Below are positions 1 to 6,440 of a stretch of 6,546 nt of DNA, in pieces. Source of the DNA: Fidelibacterota bacterium (GTDB lineage: Bacteria > Fidelibacterota > UBA2242 > JAFGTP01); contig JAIPHI010000147.1 of NCBI GenBank assembly GCA_021735285.1, positions 1 to 6,546 on the forward strand, in the 5' to 3' direction. The notes under the pieces are model-generated. The model saw only the letters and a program-made list of their open reading frames with translations. It was not told where the DNA came from and made no database searches. A program made the position numbers and the translations under genes. Within the stretch, counting starts at the first letter, position 1; each line of letters begins with the position of its first letter.

Positions 1-60
1 GTAGAAAACTCCGAACCTGTGGAATACGACCAACCTTTATTTCTAGTAGAAAAACGTTAA
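1..60 (+). CDS. accB: Biotin carboxyl carrier protein of acetyl-CoA carboxylase, C-terminal end (partial)
   Basis: Only the last 19 codons and the TAA stop (58-60) are inside the window. The frame-1 translation ends in VENSEPVEYDQPLFLVEKR, which matches the closing strand of the biotinyl domain of AccB-type carriers (family pattern roughly VENGQPVEYGQPLFLIE). The biotin-accepting lysine and its MKM motif lie upstream of the window, so they cannot be checked. The protein carries biotin between biotin carboxylase and carboxyltransferase in the cytoplasm. The biotin carboxylase gene begins 20 nt downstream, the usual accB-accC order, which strongly supports the call despite the short fragment. 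The first base is mid-gene, so no start can be given. Confidence 0.85.
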   Translation, partial: VENSEPVEYDQPLFLVEKR

Positions 61-80
61 TTAAAAACGGTAATAATAAA

Positions 81-1448
81 TTGATAAACAAAATATTAAT
101 TGCAAACAGAGGCGAAATTGCTTTACGAATAATAAGAGCCTGTAAAGAGCTCGATATTTCTACAGTGGCTATCTACTCAACTGCGGACGAATTATCACTA
201 CATGTCAAATATGCAGATGAAGCAGTCTGTATTGGTCCTCCAGCCAGTAGTAGAAGCTATTTGAAAAAATCACAAATTATAAGTGCTGCCGAAGTCACTA
301 ATGCGGATGCTATCCATCCCGGGTATGGCTTTTTTGCGGAAAATGCCGATTTTGCAGAAATGTGTGAAGCCCACGAGATAGAATTTATAGGGCCTTCATC
401 AGAAGTGATCAATGCAATGGGCAATAAAGCCCGGGCCCGTAATAAAATGAAAGAGGTGAATGTTCCGGTCATTCCCGGCAGTGAAGGTATTGTTGAAAAT
501 TATCAAGACCTGCAAAAAATTGCCGGAGATATTGGATACCCTCTATTGTTAAAAGCCAGTGCTGGAGGTGGTGGAAGAGGTATGCGAATAGTCCAGGACA
601 AGCAGGGATTAAAAAGTGCTTACGATGCTGCTCGTTCCGAAGCAGAAGCAGCCTTTGGAGACCCTGCTATGTATCTGGAAAGGATGATACTTGAGGCCAA
701 ACATATAGAACTCCAGATTATGGGAGATAAACATGGCAATGTGGTTCACCTGGGAGAAAGAGATTGCTCCATCCAGCGTCGGCATCAAAAAATGATCGAA
801 GAGTCACCTTCGCCAGTGGTTGATAAAAAATTACGAGAAAAAATGGGGCAAAAGGCTGTCGATGCAGCTAAAGCTGTTAATTATGTCGGGCCTGGTACAG
901 TAGAATTTTTATTAGATAAAGATAACAATTTTTATTTTATTGAAATGAATACCAGAATCCAGGTTGAACATCCTGTCACAGAAATGGTAACCGGATATGA
1001 TATTGTAAGAGGACAGATTGAAGTTGCAAATGGTAAAAAACTTCCCGGTTGGCTAAAAAATATAAAATTACGAGGCCATTCAGTAGAATGCCGCATCAAT
1101 GCAGAAGACCCGGAACATAACTTTCGCCCCTGTCCGGGAAAAATCAATTCTTTTCACATGCCCGGTGGTCCAGGAATAAGAATGGATACTCACATCTATG
1201 ATGGATATCGTATGCCACCTAATTATGACTCGCTGCTTGGTAAATTAATAACCCATGGTCGAACCAGAGAAGCCGCTATAAAAAGAATGGAAAGAGCACT
1301 CGATGAAATCGTAATTGAAGGAGTACATACTATCATTCCGCTGCACAAATCGATCATTAAAAATACTAAATTCCAGGATGGTAATTTTCATACTGGATTT
1401 ATGGATACTTTTAAGTATAAGAAAAATAAAAAGAGAGGTGGAAAATGA
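81..1448 (+). CDS. accC: Biotin carboxylase subunit of acetyl-CoA carboxylase
   Basis: ATP-dependent carboxylation of the biotin on AccB with bicarbonate, the first half of the acetyl-CoA carboxylase reaction leading to malonyl-CoA and fatty acids. At 455 residues it is close to the usual length of about 450. The N-terminal domain opens with KILIANRGEIALRIIRA; the ATP-grasp glycine loop AGGGGRGMR is at 161-169. Residues that align with known active-site positions are visible: K116, K158, K237 in RRHQKMIEE, E275, E288 and N290 in FIEMNTRIQVEH, R292 and R338 in ECRINAEDP. The start is TTG at 81, the only start that preserves the family N-terminus; no clear Shine-Dalgarno precedes it, so it may depend on coupling to accB 20 nt upstream. 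The last residues (KYKKNKKRGGK) form a lysine-rich tail whose codons carry the ribosome-binding site of the next gene. accD and accA are not in the window, so service to another biotin enzyme cannot be excluded. Confidence 0.95.
   Translation: MINKILIANRGEIALRIIRACKELDISTVAIYSTADELSLHVKYADEAVCIGPPASSRSYLKKSQIISAAEVTNADAIHPGYGFFAENADFAEMCEAHEIEFIGPSSEVINAMGNKARARNKMKEVNVPVIPGSEGIVENYQDLQKIAGDIGYPLLLKASAGGGGRGMRIVQDKQGLKSAYDAARSEAEAAFGDPAMYLERMILEAKHIELQIMGDKHGNVVHLGERDCSIQRRHQKMIEESPSPVVDKKLREKMGQKAVDAAKAVNYVGPGTVEFLLDKDNNFYFIEMNTRIQVEHPVTEMVTGYDIVRGQIEVANGKKLPGWLKNIKLRGHSVECRINAEDPEHNFRPCPGKINSFHMPGGPGIRMDTHIYDGYRMPPNYDSLLGKLITHGRTREAAIKRMERALDEIVIEGVHTIIPLHKSIIKNTKFQDGNFHTGFMDTFKYKKNKKRGGK
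1435..1441 (+). promoter_or_regulatory. Strong Shine-Dalgarno for gcvH inside the accC end
   Basis: GAGGTGG lies three bases before the gcvH ATG and within the last codons of accC. GAGGTG is an exact match to the extended anti-Shine-Dalgarno complement, so the short spacing is normal for this register. With the ATGA overlap it indicates translational coupling of gcvH to accC. Confidence 0.75.
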
Positions 1449-1822
1449 GTGTCAAAGAAGACCTGTTTTATACCAAAGAGCACGAATGGATTAAAGTAGA
1501 AGACGAGACCGGCACTATTGGAATAACTGATTATGCTCAGGAAGAATTAGGTGATATTGTTTTTGTTGAACTACCTGAAGAAGGGGAAGAAGTATCAAAA
1601 GGTGATCCTATTGGAACTATTGAAGCAGTTAAGACTGTATCCGATATTTACTCGCCTGTTTCCGGAGAGGTTATCGAAATTAATAATTCACTGGAAGATG
1701 AAGCTGAAAAAATTAATGAAGACCCTTTTGGTGAGGGCTGGATCGTAAAACTCAAATTAAATGATAAATCTGAAGTTGATGAACTGCTATCTGCTCAGGA
1801 ATATACTGATCTAATTGAATAA
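1445..1822 (+). CDS. gcvH: Glycine cleavage system H protein (lipoyl carrier)
   Basis: Small cytoplasmic carrier whose lipoyl arm shuttles the aminomethyl group from the P protein to the T protein during glycine cleavage; in some Firmicutes GcvH is also the entry point for lipoyl transfer to other enzymes. The 125-residue length is typical. The N-terminus YTKEHEWIKV (9-18) is the family signature, followed by GITDYAQEELGDIVFVELPE, and the lipoyl-attachment lysine is K63 in IEAVKTVSDIYSPVSGEV (the family commonly has ESVKA). The C-terminal part has the usual NEDPFGEGWIVKL (91-103). It starts with ATG overlapping the accC stop as ATGA. The 41-nt gap to gcvPA is the largest in the operon. No gcvT lies nearby. 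Placing a lipoyl carrier directly after a biotin carrier and its carboxylase is a less usual arrangement. Confidence 0.95.
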   Translation: MSVKEDLFYTKEHEWIKVEDETGTIGITDYAQEELGDIVFVELPEEGEEVSKGDPIGTIEAVKTVSDIYSPVSGEVIEINNSLEDEAEKINEDPFGEGWIVKLKLNDKSEVDELLSAQEYTDLIE

Positions 1823-1841
1823 CCCACTTATTTTAATAAAC

Positions 1842-1847
1842 TATAAT
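1842..1847 (+). promoter_or_regulatory. Possible -10 box in the gcvH-gcvPA gap (weak)
   Basis: A perfect TATAAT occurs in the short gap before gcvPA. The best upstream partner is TTGAAT at 1815-1820, but the 21-nt spacing is too long for a standard sigma-A promoter, and a transcript starting about 7 nt downstream would have only some 10 nt before the gcvPA ATG. In AT-rich DNA such a hexamer can arise by chance. Confidence 0.15.
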
Positions 1848-1863
1848 AGAAGATGAGGAAATA

Positions 1864-3201
1864 ATGGATTTTGTTCCTAATACACCTAAATGTGAACAAG
1901 AGATCCTCTCTGCATTAGAAGTTGATAGTTTTGAAGAATTAATTAAAAACATCCCTGATAAATTCATAAAAAATGCAGGTAATGATTTACCGAAACCTCT
2001 TTCGGAACCGGAGATAGATAAAAAATTATCTAAATTAGCAAAGCAAAACTTAAATACATCCGATAATATTTCATTTCTAGGAGGGGGCGCCTATGACCAT
2101 TTTATTCCGGCAACTGTAGATTTTTTACTACAAAGGTCGGAATATTATACTGCTTACACTCCCTATCAAGCTGAAGTAAGTCAGGGAACTTTGCAGTCAA
2201 TTTACGAATATCAATCTATGTTATGTCAGTTACTCGATATGGAAGTAGCCAATGCCTCTATGTATGATGGGGCCACGGCTTTAGCTGAAGCCATTATAAT
2301 GGCGGTTGGTAAAGTGCGCAAATCCAATAAAGTATTGATCTCTCCTTTGATCAACCCCCGCTCCCTTGATGTACTCAAAACTTACCTTGAGTCGCGCCAT
2401 ATTAATTATGAATTATTACCAGAAAAAAATGGAGTTACGGATTTCTCAGAGCTTGCAGAGAAGAGCAAAGATGTAGCAGCAGTTGCTGTGCAATCTCCCA
2501 ACTTTTTAGGCATTATCGAAGACTTAAATGGCATCAAGGACAAGATCGCTAATAAAAAAGCACTATTTGTTGTTTCAACCGATCCATTATCCAATGCAAT
2601 TTTAAAAACTCCTGGAGAGTATGGAGCTGATATTGCTGTAGCCGAAGGTCAACCTTTGGGAGTTCATCAGTCCTTAGGCGGCCCTTATCTGGGTGTCTTT
2701 ACGGCTAAAAAGAAACACATCAGGAAAATGCCGGGTAGAATCATCGGTAAGACTGAAGATGAGGATGGGAAACAGGGTTTTGTCATGATCCTCCAAACCA
2801 GAGAGCAACATATCCGGAGGGAACGAGCAACATCTAATATTTGTACCAATCAAGGTTTAATAGCTTTGGCTGCAACAATTTATATGGCCTTAATGGGGAA
2901 GAAGGGCATTAAAAAGGTTGCAGAGATGTGTCTATCCAAAAGTCATGCTACTGCTAAACAAATTAATAATCTTAAAGGCTTCGAATTGGTTTACGATCAA
3001 CCTTTTTTTAAGGAATTCGTCGTTAAGACACCGGTAGATCCTCAGAAAATAATTAAACAAGGTGTTAAAAAAAATATGTTTGCTGGAATAGACCTGGGGA
3101 AATACCGTCAGAAATGGAAAAATCATCTCTTAATTGCAATTACTGAAAAAAGAAGCAATGAAGATATATCTAAATTCATGAATTTTCTAGGTGCGTTTTG
3201 A
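1864..3201 (+). CDS. gcvPA: Glycine dehydrogenase (aminomethyl-transferring) subunit 1
   Basis: N-terminal-half subunit of the two-part P protein, which decarboxylates glycine and passes the aminomethyl group to lipoyl-GcvH. The 445-residue length matches the family (about 445-450). Visible signatures are a PNT start region (5-7), FLGGGAYDHFIPA (71-83), YTPYQAEVSQGTLQ (98-111), the EGQPLG and GGPYLG loops (261-277), and ERATSNICTNQ (320-330). The C-terminus LLIAITEKRSNEDISKFMNFLG ends as expected, so the gene is not truncated. The start is ATG with GAGGA at 1855-1859, four bases upstream. In this enzyme class the PLP-binding lysine is on subunit 2 (GcvPB), usually encoded directly downstream. 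Here the stop is overlapped by an unrelated prenyltransferase gene, so the partner must lie elsewhere, or the subunit lacks it. Identity is secure; an active local complex is not shown. Confidence 0.93.
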   Translation: MDFVPNTPKCEQEILSALEVDSFEELIKNIPDKFIKNAGNDLPKPLSEPEIDKKLSKLAKQNLNTSDNISFLGGGAYDHFIPATVDFLLQRSEYYTAYTPYQAEVSQGTLQSIYEYQSMLCQLLDMEVANASMYDGATALAEAIIMAVGKVRKSNKVLISPLINPRSLDVLKTYLESRHINYELLPEKNGVTDFSELAEKSKDVAAVAVQSPNFLGIIEDLNGIKDKIANKKALFVVSTDPLSNAILKTPGEYGADIAVAEGQPLGVHQSLGGPYLGVFTAKKKHIRKMPGRIIGKTEDEDGKQGFVMILQTREQHIRRERATSNICTNQGLIALAATIYMALMGKKGIKKVAEMCLSKSHATAKQINNLKGFELVYDQPFFKEFVVKTPVDPQKIIKQGVKKNMFAGIDLGKYRQKWKNHLLIAITEKRSNEDISKFMNFLGAF

Positions 3202-3953
3202 ATAAAAAAGTAACAAAATATTTACACCATGTAATCGACGAAAAAGGTGCAGGCTATTTTATTCTAATTGATCCTGATACTCGAAAGGAAAAGGACCTTC
3301 GTAGTTTTGTTAAGCAGGTTAATAGTGCAGGTGTTGATGGAATTTTAGTGGGAGGCAGTCTTCTGCTCGGATCTGACTTCTCCAGAACTGTTAAAATAGT
3401 CAAAGAGGAAAGCAATACTCCGGTTATAATTTTTCCTGGCTCTACCCAACAGGTTTCTCCTGATGCTGATGCTATATTATTCATTTCATTAATTAGTGGA
3501 CGCAATCCTAATTATTTAATAGGCGACCAGGTTTTAGCAGCACCAACGATTAAAAAAATCAATCTGGAAACAATTCCAACAGGCTATATGCTCTTTCAAT
3601 GTGGCCGTACAACTACTGCAGAATACATGAGTAATACAAAACCACTTCCACCTCATAAACCTGAGATAGCAGTTGCTCACGCTCTGGCTGCTCAATATAT
3701 GGGCATGGAATATGTCTATCTTGAAGCCGGAAGTGGGGCAGATCATCCAATTCCTGCGGATATAATTCAAAAAGTAAGTTCTCATATTAGCATCCCTATT
3801 ATCACAGGAGGAGGAATAAGAAAACCAGCTCAAGCGGCGGAGCGGGTCAATTCCGGAGCAAAATTTATCGTGACCGGAAATTTATTCAACGCACAAAACG
3901 ATCCGGATTTGATGAACAAGTTTGCAGAAGCAATTCATTATAAAGGAAAATAA
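3198..3953 (+). CDS. pcrB: Geranylgeranylglyceryl / heptaprenylglyceryl phosphate synthase family protein
   Basis: TIM-barrel prenyltransferase family that joins a polyprenyl diphosphate to sn-glycerol-1-phosphate, giving the ether-linked lipid precursor used by archaea and some bacteria. Visible in its 251 residues are LIDPD (23-27, with the likely Mg-binding aspartate), GGSLLLG (52-58), IIFPGS (77-82), FISLISGRNPNYLIG (95-109), EYMSNTKPLP (142-151), YLEAGSGA (174-181), TGGGIRKPAQA (203-213) and VTGN (225-228). The QCGRTTTAEYMSNTKP segment resembles the group II branch known from Bacteroidetes and some archaea rather than Bacillus PcrB; I judge this from memory, without an alignment. The chain length of the prenyl donor cannot be read off. 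The start is TTG at 3198 overlapping the gcvPA stop as TTGA, with AGGTG at 3189-3193 as a modest ribosome-binding site. The symbol pcrB is used for the family; the group II assignment would argue for a generic GGGPS name. Confidence 0.9.
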   Translation: MNKKVTKYLHHVIDEKGAGYFILIDPDTRKEKDLRSFVKQVNSAGVDGILVGGSLLLGSDFSRTVKIVKEESNTPVIIFPGSTQQVSPDADAILFISLISGRNPNYLIGDQVLAAPTIKKINLETIPTGYMLFQCGRTTTAEYMSNTKPLPPHKPEIAVAHALAAQYMGMEYVYLEAGSGADHPIPADIIQKVSSHISIPIITGGGIRKPAQAAERVNSGAKFIVTGNLFNAQNDPDLMNKFAEAIHYKGK

Positions 3954-3955
3954 AT

Positions 3956-4543
3956 TTGAATAAAGACGAAATATATGCGAATATTAAATCCCAGCTAAAA
4001 GCCAGTTCCCGGGTTAAAAAAACAATGGTCCAGGAATGTGTTGATGATATATTTGCAGCAGCTCTGAAAATGACTAAAGTGTTCCAGAAGGGTGGAAGAG
4101 TATTTTTCTGTGGAAATGGCGGCAGCGCAGCCGATAGCCAACATCTAGCTGCTGAACTGTTAGTTAGGCTCAATTTTGACCGCGCAGCTCTGCCAGCTCT
4201 GGCCCTTACAACTGATACATCTATTTTAACAGCCACTTCTAATGATACCGCTTTTGAAAAAATATTTGTCCGTCAGCTGGAAGCCCTGGCAAAAGAGGGG
4301 GACCTCTTACTTGGAATCAGCACCAGTGGTAATTCAGCAAACGTATTGGAGGCGATCAAATATTGTAACAAGAAAGGGATAACAACTCTGGGTATGACCG
4401 GTAAGGCTGGTGGTGAAATCGCTAAAATTGCAGAATTGGTGCTTCAAGTACCTTCAAACAATGTACAAAGAATACAGGAAGGGCACATTACAATCGGACA
4501 TATTCTGTGCGATATTATTGAAAAAAATCTATTTGCCAATTAA
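3956..4543 (+). CDS. gmhA: Phosphoheptose isomerase (D-sedoheptulose 7-phosphate isomerase), SIS domain
   Basis: Isomerises sedoheptulose 7-phosphate to glycero-manno-heptose 7-phosphate, the first step towards ADP- or GDP-heptose for the LPS inner core or surface glycans. The 195 residues match GmhA length. The SIS fold shows FCGNGGSAADSQHLAAEL (51-68), STSGNSANV (122-130) and a C-terminal QRIQEGHITIGHILCDIIE (171-189). The four zinc-ligand positions of E. coli GmhA (H61, E65, Q172, H180) appear here as H63, E67, Q174 and H182, a constant shift of two, which supports an active isomerase rather than a DiaA-like SIS protein. The start is TTG two bases after the pcrB stop, with AAAGGA at 3942-3947 eight bases upstream. 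No other heptose gene (gmhB, hldE) is in the window. Its presence argues for an outer membrane or heptose-containing glycan. Confidence 0.9.
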   Translation: MNKDEIYANIKSQLKASSRVKKTMVQECVDDIFAAALKMTKVFQKGGRVFFCGNGGSAADSQHLAAELLVRLNFDRAALPALALTTDTSILTATSNDTAFEKIFVRQLEALAKEGDLLLGISTSGNSANVLEAIKYCNKKGITTLGMTGKAGGEIAKIAELVLQVPSNNVQRIQEGHITIGHILCDIIEKNLFAN

Positions 4544-4551
4544 ATAATATA

Positions 4552-5445
4552 ATGCAACAATATCTAAAAGATTTCATTGACTATATACGAATTGAAAGAA
4601 GTCTGTCAAAAAATACAATCGCCGCTTATAAAAATGATCTGCAACGATATTGTGATTATTTAGAATCGGAAAAGATAACTGTCCCGAATTCTGTAAAATT
4701 AAGAAATATCCAAAAGTTTATTAATGAACTCCGTGATGTAGGGCTATCCAAAAGAACCATAGCCCGCAATATTTCTGCAATTAAAAGTTTTCATCGTTTT
4801 CTTTTATTAGAAGATATTGTAGAAACGGACCCCACAGAATTTTTAGATTCACCAAAAATGCCCAAAAAATTGCCTGAGGTCCTGGAGGTAGAAGAAGTAG
4901 AGGAAATAATGGATCAAATTGATCTGACTACTCAAAAAGGAATCCGTGATCAAGCAATCATTGAGACTCTGTATTCCACAGGCCTGCGAGTCTCAGAATT
5001 GATTTCCCTTAAAAAATCTGAGGTATATTTTGAAGAAGGAGTAATTAGAGTCCTGGGAAAAGGCAACAAAGAAAGAATTGTGCCTTTTGGCAAATGCGCT
5101 GAAGCGGCTATTAAAAAATATATAAAAGGAGTGAGGTATAATCTGGCGAAAAAAGGACAAGGTCAGAATATACTTTTTCTTAATTTAAGAGGGCATCCTT
5201 TATCCCGTATGGGCATCTGGAAAATAATCCGGAATTATGTAAAATTGACAAGTATCAAGAAAAATGTAAGCCCTCATATTTTCCGCCACTCCTTTGCAAC
5301 TCACCTATTGGAGGGAGGAGCAAATTTACGAGCTGTGCAAGAGATGCTGGGGCATGTGGATATCTCAACAACTCAAATTTATACCCATTTGGACAAAAAC
5401 TATCTGAAAGAACAACATCGAACTTTTCATCCGAGGTGGAAATGA
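4552..5445 (+). CDS. xerD: Site-specific tyrosine recombinase XerD
   Basis: Resolves chromosome dimers at dif together with XerC and FtsK. At 297 residues it has the standard length. The N-terminal SAM-like core-binding domain covers about 1-85 (RSLSKNTIAAYKNDLQRY at 16-33), followed by the catalytic domain. The catalytic set is complete: R146 in STGLRVSEL, K170 in LGKGNKER, H242 and R245 in HIFRHSFATHLLEGG, H268 in LGHVDISTTQ and nucleophile Y277 in IYTHL. TGLRVSEL and the C-terminal FHPR ending favour XerD over XerC. The ATG is eight bases after the gmhA stop and no Shine-Dalgarno is visible before it. No integrase-type extras, att-like repeats or cargo genes flank it, so a chromosomal housekeeping role is more likely than a mobile-element integrase. 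Confidence 0.92.
   Translation: MQQYLKDFIDYIRIERSLSKNTIAAYKNDLQRYCDYLESEKITVPNSVKLRNIQKFINELRDVGLSKRTIARNISAIKSFHRFLLLEDIVETDPTEFLDSPKMPKKLPEVLEVEEVEEIMDQIDLTTQKGIRDQAIIETLYSTGLRVSELISLKKSEVYFEEGVIRVLGKGNKERIVPFGKCAEAAIKKYIKGVRYNLAKKGQGQNILFLNLRGHPLSRMGIWKIIRNYVKLTSIKKNVSPHIFRHSFATHLLEGGANLRAVQEMLGHVDISTTQIYTHLDKNYLKEQHRTFHPRWK
5433..5439 (+). promoter_or_regulatory. Shine-Dalgarno that fixes the start of the M50 protease gene
   Basis: GAGGTGG ends two bases before the ATG at 5442 and closely resembles the site before gcvH. The upstream in-frame GTG at 5436 lies inside this element and so is unlikely to be the start codon. Hence the protease is best started at 5442, overlapping the xerD stop as ATGA. 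Confidence 0.7.
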
Positions 5446-6077
5446 ATTTACAATATATAATATTACTAGTACCTCCGATTTTACTGGCTCTATCTTTTCA
5501 TGAATATATGCATGGCTGGGTGGCTAATAAATTAGGTGATCCAACTGCGGAAATGAATGGCCGCTTGACTATGAATCCTTTCTCTCACCTTGATCCTTTT
5601 GGTACTATTATGATCTTTTTAGTTCACTTTGGCTGGGCCAAACCTGTTCCGGTCAATCCCATCAACTTCCAAAATCCAAAAAAAGACCTGACTTATGTCT
5701 CAATTGCAGGGCCTCTGGCTAATATGTTTCTGGCATTATTGAGCGGTATACTTTTACGGATAATTAGAATGGGAATGTTCAATTTCCTGCCCTCCGCTGT
5801 TCTGCAACCTTTTTATAATATGGTTGTTTTAAGCCTACAGATCAACGTTGCTCTGGCTTTCTTCAATCTGATACCTCTTCCGCCTTTAGATGGTTCAAAA
5901 ATACTATTTGGTCTGTTACCCGACGAATATAATCATATAGCAGCCTGGCTAAGACAATATGGGGGCTTTATTCTGATGGGTTTAATTCTATTAGGTTATT
6001 TGTCCGGCATATCTATAATAGGAGGTTTTCTGCGACCTTTTATTAATTTCTTTTCAAGATTATTTGGAGGCATATAA
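5442..6077 (+). CDS. Site-2 protease family (M50) membrane zinc metalloprotease
   Basis: Multi-pass membrane metalloprotease of the short, PDZ-less M50/S2P type widespread in Firmicutes; the substrate is unknown. From the ATG at 5442 it has 211 residues. The zinc motif HEYMH (20-24) lies at the end of the first hydrophobic segment (5-19), as expected for HExxH inside the membrane. A second conserved block SHLDPFG (48-54) is followed by WAKPVPVNP (65-73) and the SIAGPLANMFLALL segment (87-100). NLIPLPPLDGSK (142-153) supplies the third metal ligand, D150. Hydrophobic stretches near 50-64, 85-107, 124-148 and 175-198 suggest four to six membrane passes. An alternative GTG start two codons upstream lies inside the Shine-Dalgarno and is disfavoured. 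In other Firmicutes relatives are often found near xerD or scpA/scpB, consistent with its position directly after xerD. No PDZ domain is present, unlike RseP. Confidence 0.9.
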   Translation: MNLQYIILLVPPILLALSFHEYMHGWVANKLGDPTAEMNGRLTMNPFSHLDPFGTIMIFLVHFGWAKPVPVNPINFQNPKKDLTYVSIAGPLANMFLALLSGILLRIIRMGMFNFLPSAVLQPFYNMVVLSLQINVALAFFNLIPLPPLDGSKILFGLLPDEYNHIAAWLRQYGGFILMGLILLGYLSGISIIGGFLRPFINFFSRLFGGI

Positions 6078-6262
6078 TGTTTGAAAAAGACAAATATCGG
6101 CGTTTTAAATTAAAAGATAAAAAAAACGAAAAAGAAGAGAATGACGACCGCATTCACTTTCGAAAAATAAGACATAAAAGACCTACAAAAAACATCTGGG
6201 TTCTGCTGGCAATTCTAATCCTTGTCTTTATGTTAATTATCCTGCTTTCCAAAATGGCTTAA
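6077..6262 (+). CDS. Small single-pass membrane protein of unknown function
   Basis: I do not recognise a family. The 61-residue product has a very polar, mostly basic N-terminal part (1-39, many Lys and Arg with an acidic patch KEENDD at 19-24) and one strongly hydrophobic C-terminal segment (about 40-58, NIWVLLAILILVFMLIILL), ending SKMA. The positive charges just before the segment predict the N-terminus in the cytoplasm, so it would be N-in with almost nothing outside, like a tail-anchored protein. It is probably a real gene: GGAGG at 6066-6070 sits six bases before the ATG, the ATG overlaps the protease stop (TAATG), and the charge pattern is coherent. It is the last gene of the run. Co-translation with an intramembrane protease makes it a possible substrate or accessory subunit, but that is inference only. 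Confidence 0.7.
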   Translation: MFEKDKYRRFKLKDKKNEKEENDDRIHFRKIRHKRPTKNIWVLLAILILVFMLIILLSKMA

Positions 6263-6299
6263 TTTATTTTCATATCTAAAACATCTTTTGCATTAAAAG

Positions 6300-6352
6300 G
6301 ATAGTTGCAGAATAAATATATTTGCTAATATTGCAATTCCTGGTTAACTATC
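6300..6352 (+). repeat. Distant 7-bp inverted repeat around an AT palindrome
   Basis: GATAGTT (6300-6306) and AACTATC (6346-6352) are exact reverse complements 39 bases apart. Between them lies the perfect palindrome AAATATATTT (6314-6323) and three TTGC occurrences. This could be an operator or a weak mRNA structure upstream of the formimidoyltransferase gene, but AT-rich spacers produce such repeats by chance. Confidence 0.25.
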
Positions 6353-6372
6353 TATTTAAAGAGTAATATTCA

Positions 6373-6402
6373 TATTTATGGAAAAACAAAGCCATATAAA
6401 TA
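6373..6402 (+). repeat. Imperfect stem-loop upstream of the formimidoyltransferase gene
   Basis: TATTTATGG (6373-6381) can pair with CCATATAAATA (6392-6402) as nine base pairs with a two-base bulge, around a loop of ten A-rich bases. No T-run follows, so it is not a standard terminator. It may be part of a 5' leader; no riboswitch core was recognised. Confidence 0.25.
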
Positions 6403-6440
6403 GCTTAAGAATTATTTGAAAAATTTAACAATTATACCGT

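Noticed and set aside
1551..1748. Second + strand frame inside gcvH
   Set aside because: It is a +1-type shadow of gcvH; the translation is a leucine/lysine-rich low-complexity product without family features.
3534..3833. Reverse-strand open frames such as the 99-codon one here and others within accC, gcvPA and gmhA
   Set aside because: They lie wholly or mostly inside well-supported + strand genes, have no recognisable domains, and show composition expected of antisense shadows.
3956..4543. DiaA-type replication regulator instead of GmhA
   Set aside because: All four zinc-ligand positions of GmhA are present at a constant offset, which favours the isomerase.
5436..5441. GTG at 5436 as start of the M50 protease
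   Set aside because: It lies within the GAGGTGG ribosome-binding site; ATG at 5442 overlapping the xerD stop is the better start.
4552..5445. Tyrosine recombinase as evidence of an integrated mobile element
   Set aside because: Length, motifs and the HPR ending fit housekeeping XerD; neighbours are core genes, and no att-like repeats or phage/transposon genes were seen.
6285..6299. Hairpin CTTTT/AAAAG after the operon as a terminator
   Set aside because: Five A-T-rich base pairs with no following T-run; too weak for a rho-independent terminator.
6378..6419. Possible 13-codon leader peptide (ATG at 6378, TGA at 6417-6419)
   Set aside because: No Shine-Dalgarno at proper spacing, no run of a single regulatory amino acid such as histidine, and it lies within a weak stem-loop; most likely chance.
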